This document shows, piece by piece, positions 53,226-62,634 of a stretch of 64,000 nt of DNA. The stretch spans positions 372,001 to 436,000 of the forward strand of contig NZ_CP037922.1 of the NCBI RefSeq assembly GCF_004355185.1, written 5' to 3'. Position numbers and translations under genes: made by a program. The stretch is from Hymenobacter radiodurans (GTDB lineage Bacteria; Bacteroidota; Bacteroidia; Cytophagales; Hymenobacteraceae). Numbering within the stretch: the first letter of the stretch is position 1; each line of letters begins with the position of its first letter. The notes under the pieces were generated by a model. It saw nothing but the letters and a program-made list of their open reading frames with translations. It did not search any database and was not told the origin of the DNA.

Positions 53226-53260
53226 AAAAAAGCCCCCAGAACACTTCCGGGGGCTTTTTT
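53226..53260. terminator. Terminator built on the GGGGGC motif
   Basis: AAAAAAGCCCCCAGAA and TTCCGGGGGCTTTTTT arms (one mismatch) downstream of the minus-strand metal-binding protein gene. Confidence 0.85.
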
Positions 53261-53286
53261 AGGTAGAGTTGGATGCAATAGGAAGC

Positions 53287-53505
53287 TTACGCTGCCTGCC
53301 GAGGCTCAATATCAAAGCCGGCTTGGGCTACGGCTTTCATCACCTGCTCGGGAATGACGTTTTCGCCCTCCACAGTCAGAATTTTGTCCGGGTTATTCGT
53401 GTCCACGCTCCACTTTTTCACAGTAGGTTCTGCATCCAGAAAAGGCGTGACGGCGCGCAGGCAGTTGGCGCAGTTGATCGAGGTTTTGAATTGTAGGGTA
53501 GGCAT
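53287..53505 (-). CDS. Heavy-metal-associated (HMA) domain protein
   Basis: 72 residues: TLQFKTSINCANCLRAVTPFL with a CxxC pair (CANC) as in copper chaperones, then ILTVEGENVIPEQVMKAVAQAGFDIEP, the second half of the ferredoxin-like HMA fold. It probably carries Cu+ or a similar metal. Single gene. Confidence 0.9.
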   Translation of the reverse strand: MPTLQFKTSINCANCLRAVTPFLDAEPTVKKWSVDTNNPDKILTVEGENVIPEQVMKAVAQAGFDIEPRQAA

Positions 53506-53683
53506 AGGAGCAAAGGTTGAGCCGCGGCAGCAACTGAGCAGCTTCAGCGGCGGATGATACTAAGATAACAGTGCATGTGCTACAAAAGTATCAACGTGAA
53601 TAAAGCCGGGAGGTATAGACTTTGGCTGATGAAGTGTAAAGTTTTGGGATTATTTTCACTGCTCTATAGCTCCGTAAAATCAA

Positions 53684-54109
53684 ATGAAGAAGTATTACTG
53701 TGACGACCAGTTTCAAACTTATCCGCCACAATATTGGCATATAGTGCTAAACTGGATTTTGCCGAAGGCAAACTATGTAGAAGTGAGCCGATCCTTTATT
53801 AACACGGAGCTACCGGCTGTGCTAGCAGCAGCACAAGTTGCTCTGCCAAATATTGCTACGCGAGTATACACCGCAACGCACCGTTTTCTTATTACCCAAG
53901 AAGTAGTAGAGTATATAACCAGTAAGTCATACGAGGACTTTGATTATGGGCATGGCGAATTTGAGGATCCGGCCTTCTTTCAAGACGATATTCTTCTGCT
54001 TGGTACTATAAGTCACGAAGATTACGTGGTGATGCTACTGGATGAAGTAGAACGGCAACAAATCGAGACATTAGGGTTTAACTTTTGGTGTGAATGGACA
54101 TCTGAATGA
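53684..54109 (+). CDS. Unknown AT-rich protein
   Basis: A 141-residue protein (MKKYYCDDQFQTYPPQYWHIVLNWILPKANYVEVSRSFINTELPAVLAAAQ...) with many aromatic and acidic residues, no signal peptide and no recognised motif. It is distinctly more AT-rich than its neighbours, like the gene at 45716, and both may be acquired. It lies 11 bp before the pncB fragment. The function is unknown; immunity-type proteins have similar composition, but this is only an impression. Confidence 0.65.
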   Translation: MKKYYCDDQFQTYPPQYWHIVLNWILPKANYVEVSRSFINTELPAVLAAAQVALPNIATRVYTATHRFLITQEVVEYITSKSYEDFDYGHGEFEDPAFFQDDILLLGTISHEDYVVMLLDEVERQQIETLGFNFWCEWTSE

Positions 54110-54120
54110 ACAGGTCCCAT

Positions 54121-54186
54121 CTACGCTGGCCGCACCGCCCGCTTCTCCAGAATCACTTGTATGCGGAAGGTGCTCAGAATCTGCCG
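54121..54186 (-). pseudogene. Fragment of a second pncB 3' end
   Basis: On the minus strand this reads QILSTFRIQVILEKRAVRPA-stop, matching the intact PncB end SLNNFRMQLILEKRAVRPA-stop (60583-60642). About 50 of 58 aligned bases are identical, and similarity stops at both ends. No upstream coding part is visible. It lies 6.4 kb from the intact gene on the same strand, across the RND operon. Confidence 0.75.
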
Positions 54187-54267
54187 AATACACATAAGGG
54201 CTAAGTTAGCCAAGCCAACCTAACCCTTATAGTTGAATCTCAGACCGACATATACGGCCAGTCAGAT

Positions 54268-55704
54268 CTAATTCCAGCCGCCACCCAAGGCTCTATAAAC
54301 ATTCACCTTGGCATTCAACTGCTGCATTCTGGTTTCGATGAGGTCAAACTTTGATTCTAGTGCCTCCCGCTGGGTAAAGAGTACTTCGGAGTAGTCGGCT
54401 CTTGCTGAGCGGAAGAGGCTATTGGAAATATTACTTGACTCATTGAGAGCCTGTACTTGCTTTGCTTTCTCATCGTATCCCTTCTCCAAGTTACTGATGT
54501 TGGAGAGCTGGTTGGCTACTTCAATGTAGGCATTGAGCAAAGTCCGTTCGTAATTGTAGACGGCCTGGGTCTGCTGGGCGTTAGCATTGGAATACGCGGC
54601 CTTTATCCCGTTTCTGTTGATCAGCGGCGCAGCAACGTCACCAGCCAGCGAGAATAGCATGGATTCGGGGGTGCTTACCAACAAGCCAGGCCGGAACGCC
54701 GCCACACCGATGGCTCCGGAGATACCCAGTGAAGGGTAAAAGTTGGCCCTGGCCACCTGCACATCCAGCTTGGCCGCCACCAGATTCTGTTCGGCCTGCC
54801 GGACATCGGGCCGGTTGCTCAGCAACTGGGAAGGAAGCCCCACCCGAATGGCTTGCGGTACGGCGTCGTTGAAAGCCTCATCGTTGCGGGAAATAGGCCG
54901 TGGGTACCGACCCGCCAGAAAGTTGAGCCGATTCTCCGCTTCGGTGATGCGCTGCTGGAGAGCATACTGAATGCTGCGGGTGTTGTGCACCTGGGCTTCA
55001 AAGCGGCGCACAGCCAATTCGGTCACCCGCGCGGCTTCTTTTTGCAGGCGTACGATCTCCAGAGCATTGCTTTGAATCTCAATATTCTGCTTCACGATGG
55101 CCAATTGATTATCAAGCGCCAGCAGTTCGTAATACGAGGTGGCAATTTCCGCAATCAGGTTTGTCACCATGAAGTTTCGCCCCTCCACGGAAGCCAGGTA
55201 TCGGCTCACGGCCGCTTTCTTCGCGTTGCGCAACTTGTGCCAGATATCCACTTCCCAGGTAGCAAAAGCGCCCACTTGAAAATCTGTTAGTGGATCGGGT
55301 GTCCGCCTTTCCGGCTTGATATCGACGCTTTCCTCCGTTGCCCCCTGAAGCGTGTACCGCCCCACTTTATCGACCCCAGCCTTGGCACCTAAGCCCACAA
55401 AGGGCAAATACTCCCCTTGTCGGGCGCGAATTTCATTGCGGGAAATCTCAATCTCCTGCAACGTGATGTTTAGCTCCTGATTGTTTTGCAGGGCCGTGTC
55501 AATCAGCGCTTTTAAGCTTGGGTCGGTAAAGAAATCCTGCCACCGGACTTTGGCCGTGCTGGTGCTGTCCTGCACGGAATTGTTGTAGCTGGCCGGAACC
55601 TGACGGCTTTCATTCTTGACTACTAGCTCCGGCGTTTTACAAGCGGCAATAGTAAGCGCCAAGCCGGCGGCGCTCAAGCATTGATAAAGGCGTCTCTTAA
55701 GCAT
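54268..55704 (-). CDS. RND efflux outer-membrane channel (OprM/NodT type lipoprotein)
   Basis: ATG 55704 (MLKRRLYQCLSAAGLALTIAAC) gives a lipoprotein signal; a TTG at 55722 is an alternative. The two TolC repeats are seen (LNITLQEIEISRNEIRARQGEYLPFVG... and VGLPSQLLSNRPDVRQAEQNLVAAKLDVQVARANFYPSLGISG). The ATG overlaps the stop of the pump gene (TTATGCTTAA), so translation is coupled. It forms the outer-membrane exit of the tripartite pump. Confidence 0.94.
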   Translation of the reverse strand: MLKRRLYQCLSAAGLALTIAACKTPELVVKNESRQVPASYNNSVQDSTSTAKVRWQDFFTDPSLKALIDTALQNNQELNITLQEIEISRNEIRARQGEYLPFVGLGAKAGVDKVGRYTLQGATEESVDIKPERRTPDPLTDFQVGAFATWEVDIWHKLRNAKKAAVSRYLASVEGRNFMVTNLIAEIATSYYELLALDNQLAIVKQNIEIQSNALEIVRLQKEAARVTELAVRRFEAQVHNTRSIQYALQQRITEAENRLNFLAGRYPRPISRNDEAFNDAVPQAIRVGLPSQLLSNRPDVRQAEQNLVAAKLDVQVARANFYPSLGISGAIGVAAFRPGLLVSTPESMLFSLAGDVAAPLINRNGIKAAYSNANAQQTQAVYNYERTLLNAYIEVANQLSNISNLEKGYDEKAKQVQALNESSNISNSLFRSARADYSEVLFTQREALESKFDLIETRMQQLNAKVNVYRALGGGWN

Positions 55705-58700
55705 AAGGCTCTGTTTCTTCAATTAATACGCGAGGCTCAATACCCTCCAGCACCGGGTATTCGTTTTCGTCCCGAATCAGCTTGTTCTTGCCGGCCAGCG
55801 TGCCGAAGAAGTAATACAAGCCGGGGATGATAATTACCCCGAACACAGTACCGAACAGCATACCGCCCAGTGCCGAGCTGCCGATGGTGCGGTTACCAAT
55901 GGCGCCAGCACCCGTGGCCACTACCAGCGGAATAAGGCCTGCTATAAAGGCAAAGGAAGTCATCAGAATGGGGCGGAAACGAACCCGCGCTCCTTCAATA
56001 GCCGCGTCGCGCACCGACATGCCTTCCTCGTGTTTCGAGGCCGCAAATTCCACAATCAGTACGGCGTTCTTCCCCAGCAAACCCACCAACATGACGAGGC
56101 CCACCTGCGCATAAATGTCGTTGGCCAGGCCAAAGATTTTAATAAACAAGAACGATCCGAACACCCCCGCGACGAGGGAGAATATTACCGCCAGCGGCAG
56201 CAGGAAGCTCTCATATTGTGCGGCGAGCACTAGGTACACGAACACCAGCACCACCATGAAAATAACGGTGGACTCGTTGCCTCGGCTCACTTCATCTTTC
56301 GACAGGCCACCCCAGTCGATGCCGTAGCCGTGGGGCAGGTCTTGCGCCACTTCCTGTACAGCTTTGATGGCCTCACCGCTGCTGTAGCCCGGCGCCGCGC
56401 CGCCCCGAATGGAGCCGGTAGTGTACATATTGTAGCGGTTGATTTCGTTGGCACCCTGGGTCTTCACGATTTTCATGAAGGCCGAGAACGGCACCATCTC
56501 GCCCTTATCGTTTTTGGCCCACATGTTCAGGATGTCTTCGGGCAGCTTGCGGTATTCCGGGGATGCCTGCACGAATACCTTGAAGAAACGCTGGTACTTG
56601 ATGAAGCCTAGCTCGTAAGTAGAGCCCACCATAATGCTCAGCGTATTCATGGCGTTGCCGATGCTCACGCCTTTCTGCATAGCCAGCTCATTGTCAATCT
56701 TGAGCTCGTACTGCGGATAGTTGGCCGAGAAGAAGGTGAACAAACCTGCTAGCTCTTTGCGCTTTTTCAGCTTGGCCATGAACTCGTTGTTCACTTTCTC
56801 TAGCTCCTTGTAGTCGCCGGAGTTGGTTTTGTCGAGTAATTGGAGCTGGAAGCCGCCCGCCGCGCCGTAGCCCGGTACTGCCGGTGGCTCGAAGAATTCG
56901 ATGGTCGCGCCGGGAATTTCGTGGGCTTTTTCTTCCAGGTTTTCGATGATTTCGGCAATGGACTCCTTACGCTCCGACCACGGCTTCAAGTCAATCAAGC
57001 AAGTGCCAGCGTTAGAGCCGCGGCCTTCAGTCAGTACTTCATAGCCCGCCAAGGTTGAAATGTTGGCAATACCCGGTACATCTTTGGCCAGACCCGCGAG
57101 GCGCTGCGATACCGCGTTGGTTTGCTCCAGCGTGGTGCCGGGTGGCGTCTGCACAATGGCGTAAATCAGGCCTTGGTCCTCACTCGGAATAAAGCCGGCG
57201 GGCAGCTTGGCCGTGATGGCCCAGATACCCAAGCCGAAGGCAATAAGCATAGCGAAAGTGATAATCCGGTTGGCCACAATCCGTTCCAGTAGGCCGGTAT
57301 AGGCATTGGTAAGCTTCTCAAACCCACGGTTGAACCAGTCGAAAAAGCGCTGTATAGGCGTTTTTTTCTTGGGCTGACCGTGGTGGTTTTTCAGAATCAT
57401 AGCGCAGAGTACCGGCGTCAGCGTGAGCGCAACCACCCCCGAAATCACGATGGCCGTAGCCATGGTAATGGAGAACTGCCGGTAGAAAATGCCCACCGGG
57501 CCGCTCATGAACGAGACGGGAATGAACACAGCCGTCATCATGATGGTGATGGCGATGATGGCCCCGCTGATTTCGCCCACCACCTTGCGCACCGCATTAT
57601 AGGGCGAGAGATGCTCCTCTTCCATCTTGGCGTGCACAGCCTCAATCACCACAATAGCGTTGTCGACCACGATGCCAATCGAGAGCACCAGTGCAAACAG
57701 GGTAATCATGTTGATGGTCAGCCCAAATGCTTGCATGGCCGCGAATGAGCCCACCAACGACACTGGTACAGCCAGCGCCGGAATCAGCGTGGAGCGCCAG
57801 TCGCCGAGGAAGAGGAACACTACCAAGGCTACCAAAATGAAAGCGTCGCGCAGGGTGTGAATTACGTTTTCAATAGACGCGTCGAGGAAGTTCGACACAT
57901 CATAGGTGATTTTGTAATCCATGCCGGGCGGGAAGCTGGTTTTCTTCAGCTCCTCCAGCTTGGCCTTCACTTCTTTAATTACGTCCGAGGCGTTCGAGCC
58001 GTAGGTTTGCTTCAGCACGATGGCCGCCGATGGGTACTGGTTCAGGTTGGAGTAGATATCGTAGTACTCCGAGCCCAATTCCACGTTGGCTACGTCGCGC
58101 AGGTGCAGGCTTTCGCCGTTGGCGTTAGCCTTCAGAATGACGTTTTTGTATTGCTCCACGTCATTGAAGCGGCCTTGGTAGCTGAGTACGTACTCCAGCG
58201 ACTGCGCCTGCTTGCCGTCGGAGCGGCCAATGCGGCCGGGCGAGCCGATAACGCTCTGCTCGTCCAGCGCTTTCATCACGTCGTCGACCGAGATATTGTA
58301 CGCACGCATCCGGTCGGGCTTGAGCCACACGCGCATGGCATACTGTCGGCTACCCAGAATGCTGGCCCGACCAATACCACTCAGGCGCTGCAACTCGGGT
58401 ATCATGTTTACCCCAGCGAAGTTGAACAGGTACTTCATGTCGGTGTTCTTGTCCTTGCTGTACAAGTTCACATACATCAGCATGTTCGGCACCACACGGT
58501 TTACCACCACGCCCTCACGCTGCACCAGCAGCGGCAGGCGGTTGAGCACCTGTGCAATGCGGGTATTCACGTTCACCACGGCCTGGTCGGGGTTGGTGCC
58601 CAGGTTGAAGACAATCTGGATGTTGGCTTCGCCCGCGCTCACGGCGTCGGAGGTCATGTATTTCATGCCCGGTACGCCGTTCACGGCTTGCTCCAGCGGA

Positions 58701-58888
58701 ATCAGCACCGATTCGGTGAGCACCTTGGCGCTGGCGCCGGGGTACGACGCGCTGACCATGACCAGCGGGGGCGAAATTTCGGGGAACTGCGACGTGGGCA
58801 GCTGCATGATGGCCAGCCCGCCCATGAGCAGGATGACAATCGAAATAACGATGGCAAAGACGGGCCGGCGAATGAATTTACTAAACAT
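55697..58888 (-). CDS. RND multidrug efflux pump, HAE1 family (AcrB-like)
   Basis: A complete 1063-residue transporter: MFSKFIRRPVFAIVISIVILLMGGLAIMQLPTSQFPEISPP, the periplasmic porter domains and twelve membrane helices. In TM4, SIGIVVDNAIVVIEAVHAKME has Asp409 but Asn410 where AcrB has a second Asp (D407-D408); TM10 Lys (VGLLGKNAVLIVEFA) is kept. It exports amphiphilic compounds with proton drive. Middle gene of the operon, 27 bp after the adaptor. Confidence 0.97.
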   Translation of the reverse strand: MFSKFIRRPVFAIVISIVILLMGGLAIMQLPTSQFPEISPPLVMVSASYPGASAKVLTESVLIPLEQAVNGVPGMKYMTSDAVSAGEANIQIVFNLGTNPDQAVVNVNTRIAQVLNRLPLLVQREGVVVNRVVPNMLMYVNLYSKDKNTDMKYLFNFAGVNMIPELQRLSGIGRASILGSRQYAMRVWLKPDRMRAYNISVDDVMKALDEQSVIGSPGRIGRSDGKQAQSLEYVLSYQGRFNDVEQYKNVILKANANGESLHLRDVANVELGSEYYDIYSNLNQYPSAAIVLKQTYGSNASDVIKEVKAKLEELKKTSFPPGMDYKITYDVSNFLDASIENVIHTLRDAFILVALVVFLFLGDWRSTLIPALAVPVSLVGSFAAMQAFGLTINMITLFALVLSIGIVVDNAIVVIEAVHAKMEEEHLSPYNAVRKVVGEISGAIIAITIMMTAVFIPVSFMSGPVGIFYRQFSITMATAIVISGVVALTLTPVLCAMILKNHHGQPKKKTPIQRFFDWFNRGFEKLTNAYTGLLERIVANRIITFAMLIAFGLGIWAITAKLPAGFIPSEDQGLIYAIVQTPPGTTLEQTNAVSQRLAGLAKDVPGIANISTLAGYEVLTEGRGSNAGTCLIDLKPWSERKESIAEIIENLEEKAHEIPGATIEFFEPPAVPGYGAAGGFQLQLLDKTNSGDYKELEKVNNEFMAKLKKRKELAGLFTFFSANYPQYELKIDNELAMQKGVSIGNAMNTLSIMVGSTYELGFIKYQRFFKVFVQASPEYRKLPEDILNMWAKNDKGEMVPFSAFMKIVKTQGANEINRYNMYTTGSIRGGAAPGYSSGEAIKAVQEVAQDLPHGYGIDWGGLSKDEVSRGNESTVIFMVVLVFVYLVLAAQYESFLLPLAVIFSLVAGVFGSFLFIKIFGLANDIYAQVGLVMLVGLLGKNAVLIVEFAASKHEEGMSVRDAAIEGARVRFRPILMTSFAFIAGLIPLVVATGAGAIGNRTIGSSALGGMLFGTVFGVIIIPGLYYFFGTLAGKNKLIRDENEYPVLEGIEPRVLIEETEPYA

Positions 58889-58915
58889 AGTCTGGCTATT
58901 CTGATAGAGGAAACC

Positions 58916-60001
58916 TTACTCGCTGTACACTTTCAGGTGCGCGATTACGGCTTTTGGGTCTTTGTAGTCGAAGTGGATCTTGTCACCATCCTTCACTTTC
59001 CGCAGACCTTCCAGCAGAATCTTGTCGTTGGCTGCTAAGCCGCCTTTGATGACGTACAGGTCCGGCATCTCCGATCCGATGGTGACCTCCCGCTGGTGCA
59101 CCACGTTCTTTTTATCGACCACGAAGACGTATTTCTTTTCCAGATTCTCGAATGTGGCTTTCTGCGGAATCAGCAGGGCATCATTAAGCGGCACCGTCAT
59201 CAGGACGCTGCCGGTTTCACCGTTGCGCAGGAGCCCCTCGGGGTTAGGAAAAGTGGCCCGGAAGGCGATGTTGCCGGTTTCGTTATTGAAGTCGGCTTCA
59301 ATAGTCTGCACCAGGCCGGGCTGCTGAAACACCTCGTTGTTGGCCATCCGCAGCTTTACTTTTGCGGCCTTGTCACTGGCCTTGGTCTGCTGCTTATAAT
59401 TCAGGTACTCCGCCTCGGGTACGTTGTAGTAAACCCACATTTTGCTGTTGTCAGACAAGGTGGTCAGCAAATCTCCCTCATCAACTAAGCTGCCCAGCCG
59501 GCCCTGAAAGTGGTCCATGTAGCCACTAAAGGGAGCCCTGATAGTCGTGAATTGCAGATGCGTTTGGGCTAAGGCTACTTCCGCTTTGGCCTTGTCGAAT
59601 TTGGCCTGAGCCAGCGCCAGCTCGTTTTTTGAGACAATATTGGTATCAGCCAATTTCTTGGTGTTCTGATATTCCAGCCCCACGTAGTTGGCTTCCGCCT
59701 GCGACTTTTTCAGTTCTGCCTGATAAACCAGGGGCATAATCTGAAACATGAGCTGCCCTTCTTTCACGAATTGGCCCTCGTCTACATAAATCTTTTGCAG
59801 GTAGCCCTTTTCTAAAGCCCGCAGCTCGATGTGCTGTACGGAGTGAATCTGGGCCACATACTCTTTGGTGATTGTTGTGTCTTTAGCCAACGGGCTGGTA
59901 ACCAAAAGCTTGATGCGCTCTTCTTTCACTTCCTTTGCTTCCGAGCAGCTTGCACAGTAGTACAAGGCACACCAACTCATGAGCATCACTATTCTTTTCA
60001 T
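58916..60001 (-). CDS. RND efflux periplasmic adaptor (AcrA-like lipoprotein)
   Basis: MKRIVMLMSWCALYYCASC is a lipoprotein signal. IELRALEKGYLQKIYVDEGQFVKEGQLMFQI is the first lipoyl half, an alpha-hairpin follows (AELKKSQAEANYVGLEYQNTKKL...), then FTTIRAPFSGYMDHFQGRLGSLVDEGDLLTTL and the barrel domain. First gene of the adaptor-pump-channel operon. No regulator gene is adjacent. Confidence 0.95.
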   Translation of the reverse strand: MKRIVMLMSWCALYYCASCSEAKEVKEERIKLLVTSPLAKDTTITKEYVAQIHSVQHIELRALEKGYLQKIYVDEGQFVKEGQLMFQIMPLVYQAELKKSQAEANYVGLEYQNTKKLADTNIVSKNELALAQAKFDKAKAEVALAQTHLQFTTIRAPFSGYMDHFQGRLGSLVDEGDLLTTLSDNSKMWVYYNVPEAEYLNYKQQTKASDKAAKVKLRMANNEVFQQPGLVQTIEADFNNETGNIAFRATFPNPEGLLRNGETGSVLMTVPLNDALLIPQKATFENLEKKYVFVVDKKNVVHQREVTIGSEMPDLYVIKGGLAANDKILLEGLRKVKDGDKIHFDYKDPKAVIAHLKVYSE

Positions 60002-60519
60002 ATGTATGTTGAGTAACCTGGGGGCATTTATGTACTCCTAGCCACGAGTGGTCAAGAGAAATAGGCTGAGTAGAGGGCTTGACCCCGGCGGGGCATTGGG
60101 AGCCTGCGCCGACTGATGGATCAGCCTAGCTACCCATTGATTGGCCCATTGATATTCCGGCAAGTAGTGGGGCCAGACGACGTAACTCCTTGAGTGGTTG
60201 GAGCGGCCTAGCGTGTATTCGCTCATGCTTCGCGGTCGACTTTACTTTTGAAGCAGGAAGTCGGCGAAAATGCCAGATTGAAGAGGTTGGGGGGCAAAAT
60301 CGCGGAAAAATGCAGGCGCTGCATAGCTTGTGTTTTGTATTGAAGACACAAAGAAACCGGGGCAACATGAAGCTAAGGTGAACGAATGGCTAGGCCCTCG
60401 CCTGATTCCGTCCTGCTGGGGGGCTTTTTATGGTGTGCCTACTACAACGTAGCTAGTCGAAAGCTTCGTTGGCCTAGGTGAATGAGCTTTCACCCAGAAA
60501 ATGGGCAACAGGAATACCT
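60002..60519. other. Non-coding spacer upstream of the RND operon
   Basis: No convincing gene is seen. It holds an isolated GGGGGGCAAAA motif (60288) and GGGGGGCTTTTT (60419), both without a partner arm. The spacer is far less AT-rich than most intergenic regions here, so it may be decayed coding DNA, but I cannot recognise a source. Confidence 0.5.
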
Positions 60520-60566
60520 ATACAAGCAGAAAGCCGCCTGTGGAACAGGCGGCTTTCTGCTTGTAT
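60520..60566. terminator. Terminator hairpin after pncB
   Basis: Perfect 21-nt arms (60520-60540 and 60546-60566, starting ATACAAGCAGAAAGCC) around TGGAA, 17 bp after the pncB stop on the minus strand. The tail lacks a long T run, so it could also act as an RNA stabiliser. Confidence 0.8.
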
Positions 60567-60582
60567 GATTGCGGTAGTAAGG

Positions 60583-62067
60583 CTATGCTGGCCGCACCGC
60601 TCGCTTTTCCAGAATCAGCTGCATGCGGAAGTTGTTCAGACTTTCCTCCAGTCCCACGGGGTACACATGCGGATTGAGGAAGCGCCGGATGCTGAGGTCG
60701 AGGGCGCCCACTTCGCGCTGGGCTTTAGCGCGGCTTTCCTCCAGCGTGGGTAGCTCCGCTACGAGTTTGCCAGCTCGGAACACCGGCTCCAGCAACTCCC
60801 GAAACTGCGTGGAGCGAATAGGGCGGCGGCGCGTGGGGTCGAGTGGGTCCACAATAGTGAGCTCATTGGGGAGAGGCTCGGCTGTATTGTAGAGCATATC
60901 GGCACGAGGTTGGCCTTTTTCCGTTTCGTAGCGGCGCACTTGCAAGATGCCGGGGATGCTGGTTTTGGCGAGCTGCTCAGACAGCTTGATGGTATAATCC
61001 CAGTCGCTGTCGGCCGATGGGCGCAGAGCAGCCAGCTTATAGACGCCCCCCAGCGCCGGCTGGTCGTGGGCCGTGACGAGCTTGGTGCCGATACCCCAGG
61101 TGTCGATGCGGGCGCCTTGCTGCTTGAGGCTGGTGATAAGGTGCTCGTCGAGGTCGTTGCTGGCGACAATTCGCGTTTTCTGGAATCCAGCCTCATTAAG
61201 CAAAGCGCGGGCTTCGCGGCTGAGATAAGCCAAGTCGCCGGAATCGAGGCGAATGCCCCCCAACTCGTGACCGTTGGCGCGCATCTGCCGGGCCACGCTG
61301 ATGGCGTGGCGTACACCTTCCAAAGTGTCGTAGGTATCGACCAAGAAAACGGAGTCGTCGGGGAAAGCGTCGCCGTAAGCAGCAAAGGCCGCTTCCTCTT
61401 CCCCAAATGCCTGCACCCAGCTGTGGGCGTGGGTGCCACGCACCGGAATACCGAAGCGCTGGCCAGCCATCAGGTTTGATGTGCCATCAACGCCACCTAA
61501 GTAAGCGGCCCTGCTGGCGCTCAGGCCACCATCGAAGCCCTGAGCCCGGCGTAAACCAAACTCAAATACCTGGTCGGAGCCGGCGGCCTCCCGAATGCGG
61601 GCGGCTTTGGTGGCAATCAGGGTTTGGAAGTTAACCAAGGTAAGTAAGGCCGTTTCCAGTAGCTGGGCTTGCAGCAGGGGGCCTTTTATGCGCAGCAAAG
61701 GCTCATTAGCAAATACCGCCGTGCCCTCGGCAATGGCGTCGATGTCGCAGGTGAGGCGCAGCGTACGCAGATATTCCAGAAAATCTGGCTCAAACATAGC
61801 CGTGTCGCGGGTGCCGCGCAGACTACCTAGATATGCCAGGTCATCTTCGGAGAAATGAAAATTTTTGACCCAATCCACGGCGTAAGCCAGACCCGCGGCT
61901 ACGGCATAACCCCCATTGAAGGGCGGCTTGCGAAAGTACAAGTGAAAAACGGCTTCCTGATTCTGCTTACCTTGCTTCCAATAACCATAGGCCATGGTAA
62001 GCTGGTAGAGGTCGGTGAGCAGGCTAAGCGAGGGGCCGTACAGGCCGGAGAGGGGCGCGGAGTTCAT
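60583..62067 (-). CDS. pncB: Nicotinate phosphoribosyltransferase
   Basis: SLLTDLYQLTMAYGYWKQGK is the N-terminus; FGLRRAQGFDGGLSASRAAYLGGVDGTSNL and PVRGTHAHSWVQAF supply the active-site region with the His that is autophosphorylated; GGIRLDSGDLAYLSREAR is the PRPP/nicotinate site. At 494 residues it is the longer bacterial/eukaryotic type. It makes nicotinate mononucleotide for NAD salvage. Its last 58 bp are repeated in degraded form at 54121. Confidence 0.95.
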   Translation of the reverse strand: MNSAPLSGLYGPSLSLLTDLYQLTMAYGYWKQGKQNQEAVFHLYFRKPPFNGGYAVAAGLAYAVDWVKNFHFSEDDLAYLGSLRGTRDTAMFEPDFLEYLRTLRLTCDIDAIAEGTAVFANEPLLRIKGPLLQAQLLETALLTLVNFQTLIATKAARIREAAGSDQVFEFGLRRAQGFDGGLSASRAAYLGGVDGTSNLMAGQRFGIPVRGTHAHSWVQAFGEEEAAFAAYGDAFPDDSVFLVDTYDTLEGVRHAISVARQMRANGHELGGIRLDSGDLAYLSREARALLNEAGFQKTRIVASNDLDEHLITSLKQQGARIDTWGIGTKLVTAHDQPALGGVYKLAALRPSADSDWDYTIKLSEQLAKTSIPGILQVRRYETEKGQPRADMLYNTAEPLPNELTIVDPLDPTRRRPIRSTQFRELLEPVFRAGKLVAELPTLEESRAKAQREVGALDLSIRRFLNPHVYPVGLEESLNNFRMQLILEKRAVRPA

Positions 62068-62130
62068 GGGCTCAAAATACGAGGAACCCCGCAGTGAGTT
62101 GTGAACGGCAGATGGACGAACTGTGAAGGC

Positions 62131-62182
62131 AAAAAAGCCCCCCAGGGAGTTTCTGCATCAGAACTCGCTGGGGGGCTTTTTT
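62131..62182. terminator. Terminator built on the GGGGGGC motif, long loop
   Basis: Perfect 15-nt arms AAAAAAGCCCCCCAG and CTGGGGGGCTTTTTT separated by 22 bases, between pncB and the STAS gene. Confidence 0.88.
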
Positions 62183-62232
62183 GCTTAATATCAAACGGAG
62201 GAAATGCCACCTATACGGCATCTGACCGGATG

Positions 62233-62634
62233 CTAGGACAGTGCAACGCCCCAGCCGGCCGTGGTAGTGGAAGGTGGCGGGCTGGTAGCCTGATGAGCCG
62301 CATGACAGTACAATTCTGCGTCGAGCAACGTGGGAACGATGGGGGGGCAAGCCTCTTCCGGAGTCGTTTTTAAGCTATCCTGTACCTCATCGGTCAGGTG
62401 GCAGAGTACAAGCTGGGTATTGCGCCGACGTAGGCGCTGGCAATAGCTGGTCAGCAACGCCAGCGCCCGACCGGAAATGTGGCGCAACGAACTGCAATCG
62501 ACCCAAATGCTGGGCTTACCGCTACGCGCGGCTTGTTGTAAGGCTCTGGCTAATCCGTATTCTTCGGAATGTGTATGGTCTTCGGCCAAGATAAGCAAAT
62601 AGCTTTCTGGCAGGATTTCGCGATAAATCTCCAT
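62233..62634 (-). CDS. STAS-domain protein (anti-sigma-antagonist-like)
   Basis: The 133-residue protein (MEIYREILPESYLLILAEDHTHSEEYGLARALQQAARSGKPSIWVDCSSLRHISGRALALLTSYCQRLRRRNTQLVLCHLTDEVQDSL...) has the STAS strand-helix order; the conserved phosphorylatable Ser of SpoIIAA-like proteins may be in CSSLRHISGRALALL (usually D-x-S-x-x-x-x-S-S-G). It could regulate an anti-sigma factor; no kinase or sigma factor is adjacent. A putative promoter/operator lies 270 bp upstream. Confidence 0.85.
   Translation of the reverse strand: MEIYREILPESYLLILAEDHTHSEEYGLARALQQAARSGKPSIWVDCSSLRHISGRALALLTSYCQRLRRRNTQLVLCHLTDEVQDSLKTTPEEACPPIVPTLLDAELYCHAAHQATSPPPSTTTAGWGVALS

Noticed and set aside
57857..59038. 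A 393-residue plus-strand ORF opposite the RND pump
   Set aside because: It is the antisense of the pump and adaptor genes; the His/Val-rich translation is typical of a shadow frame.
60126..60368. An 80-residue minus-strand ORF before the RND operon
   Set aside because: No start context, no recognisable motif and an unusual composition; likely chance.
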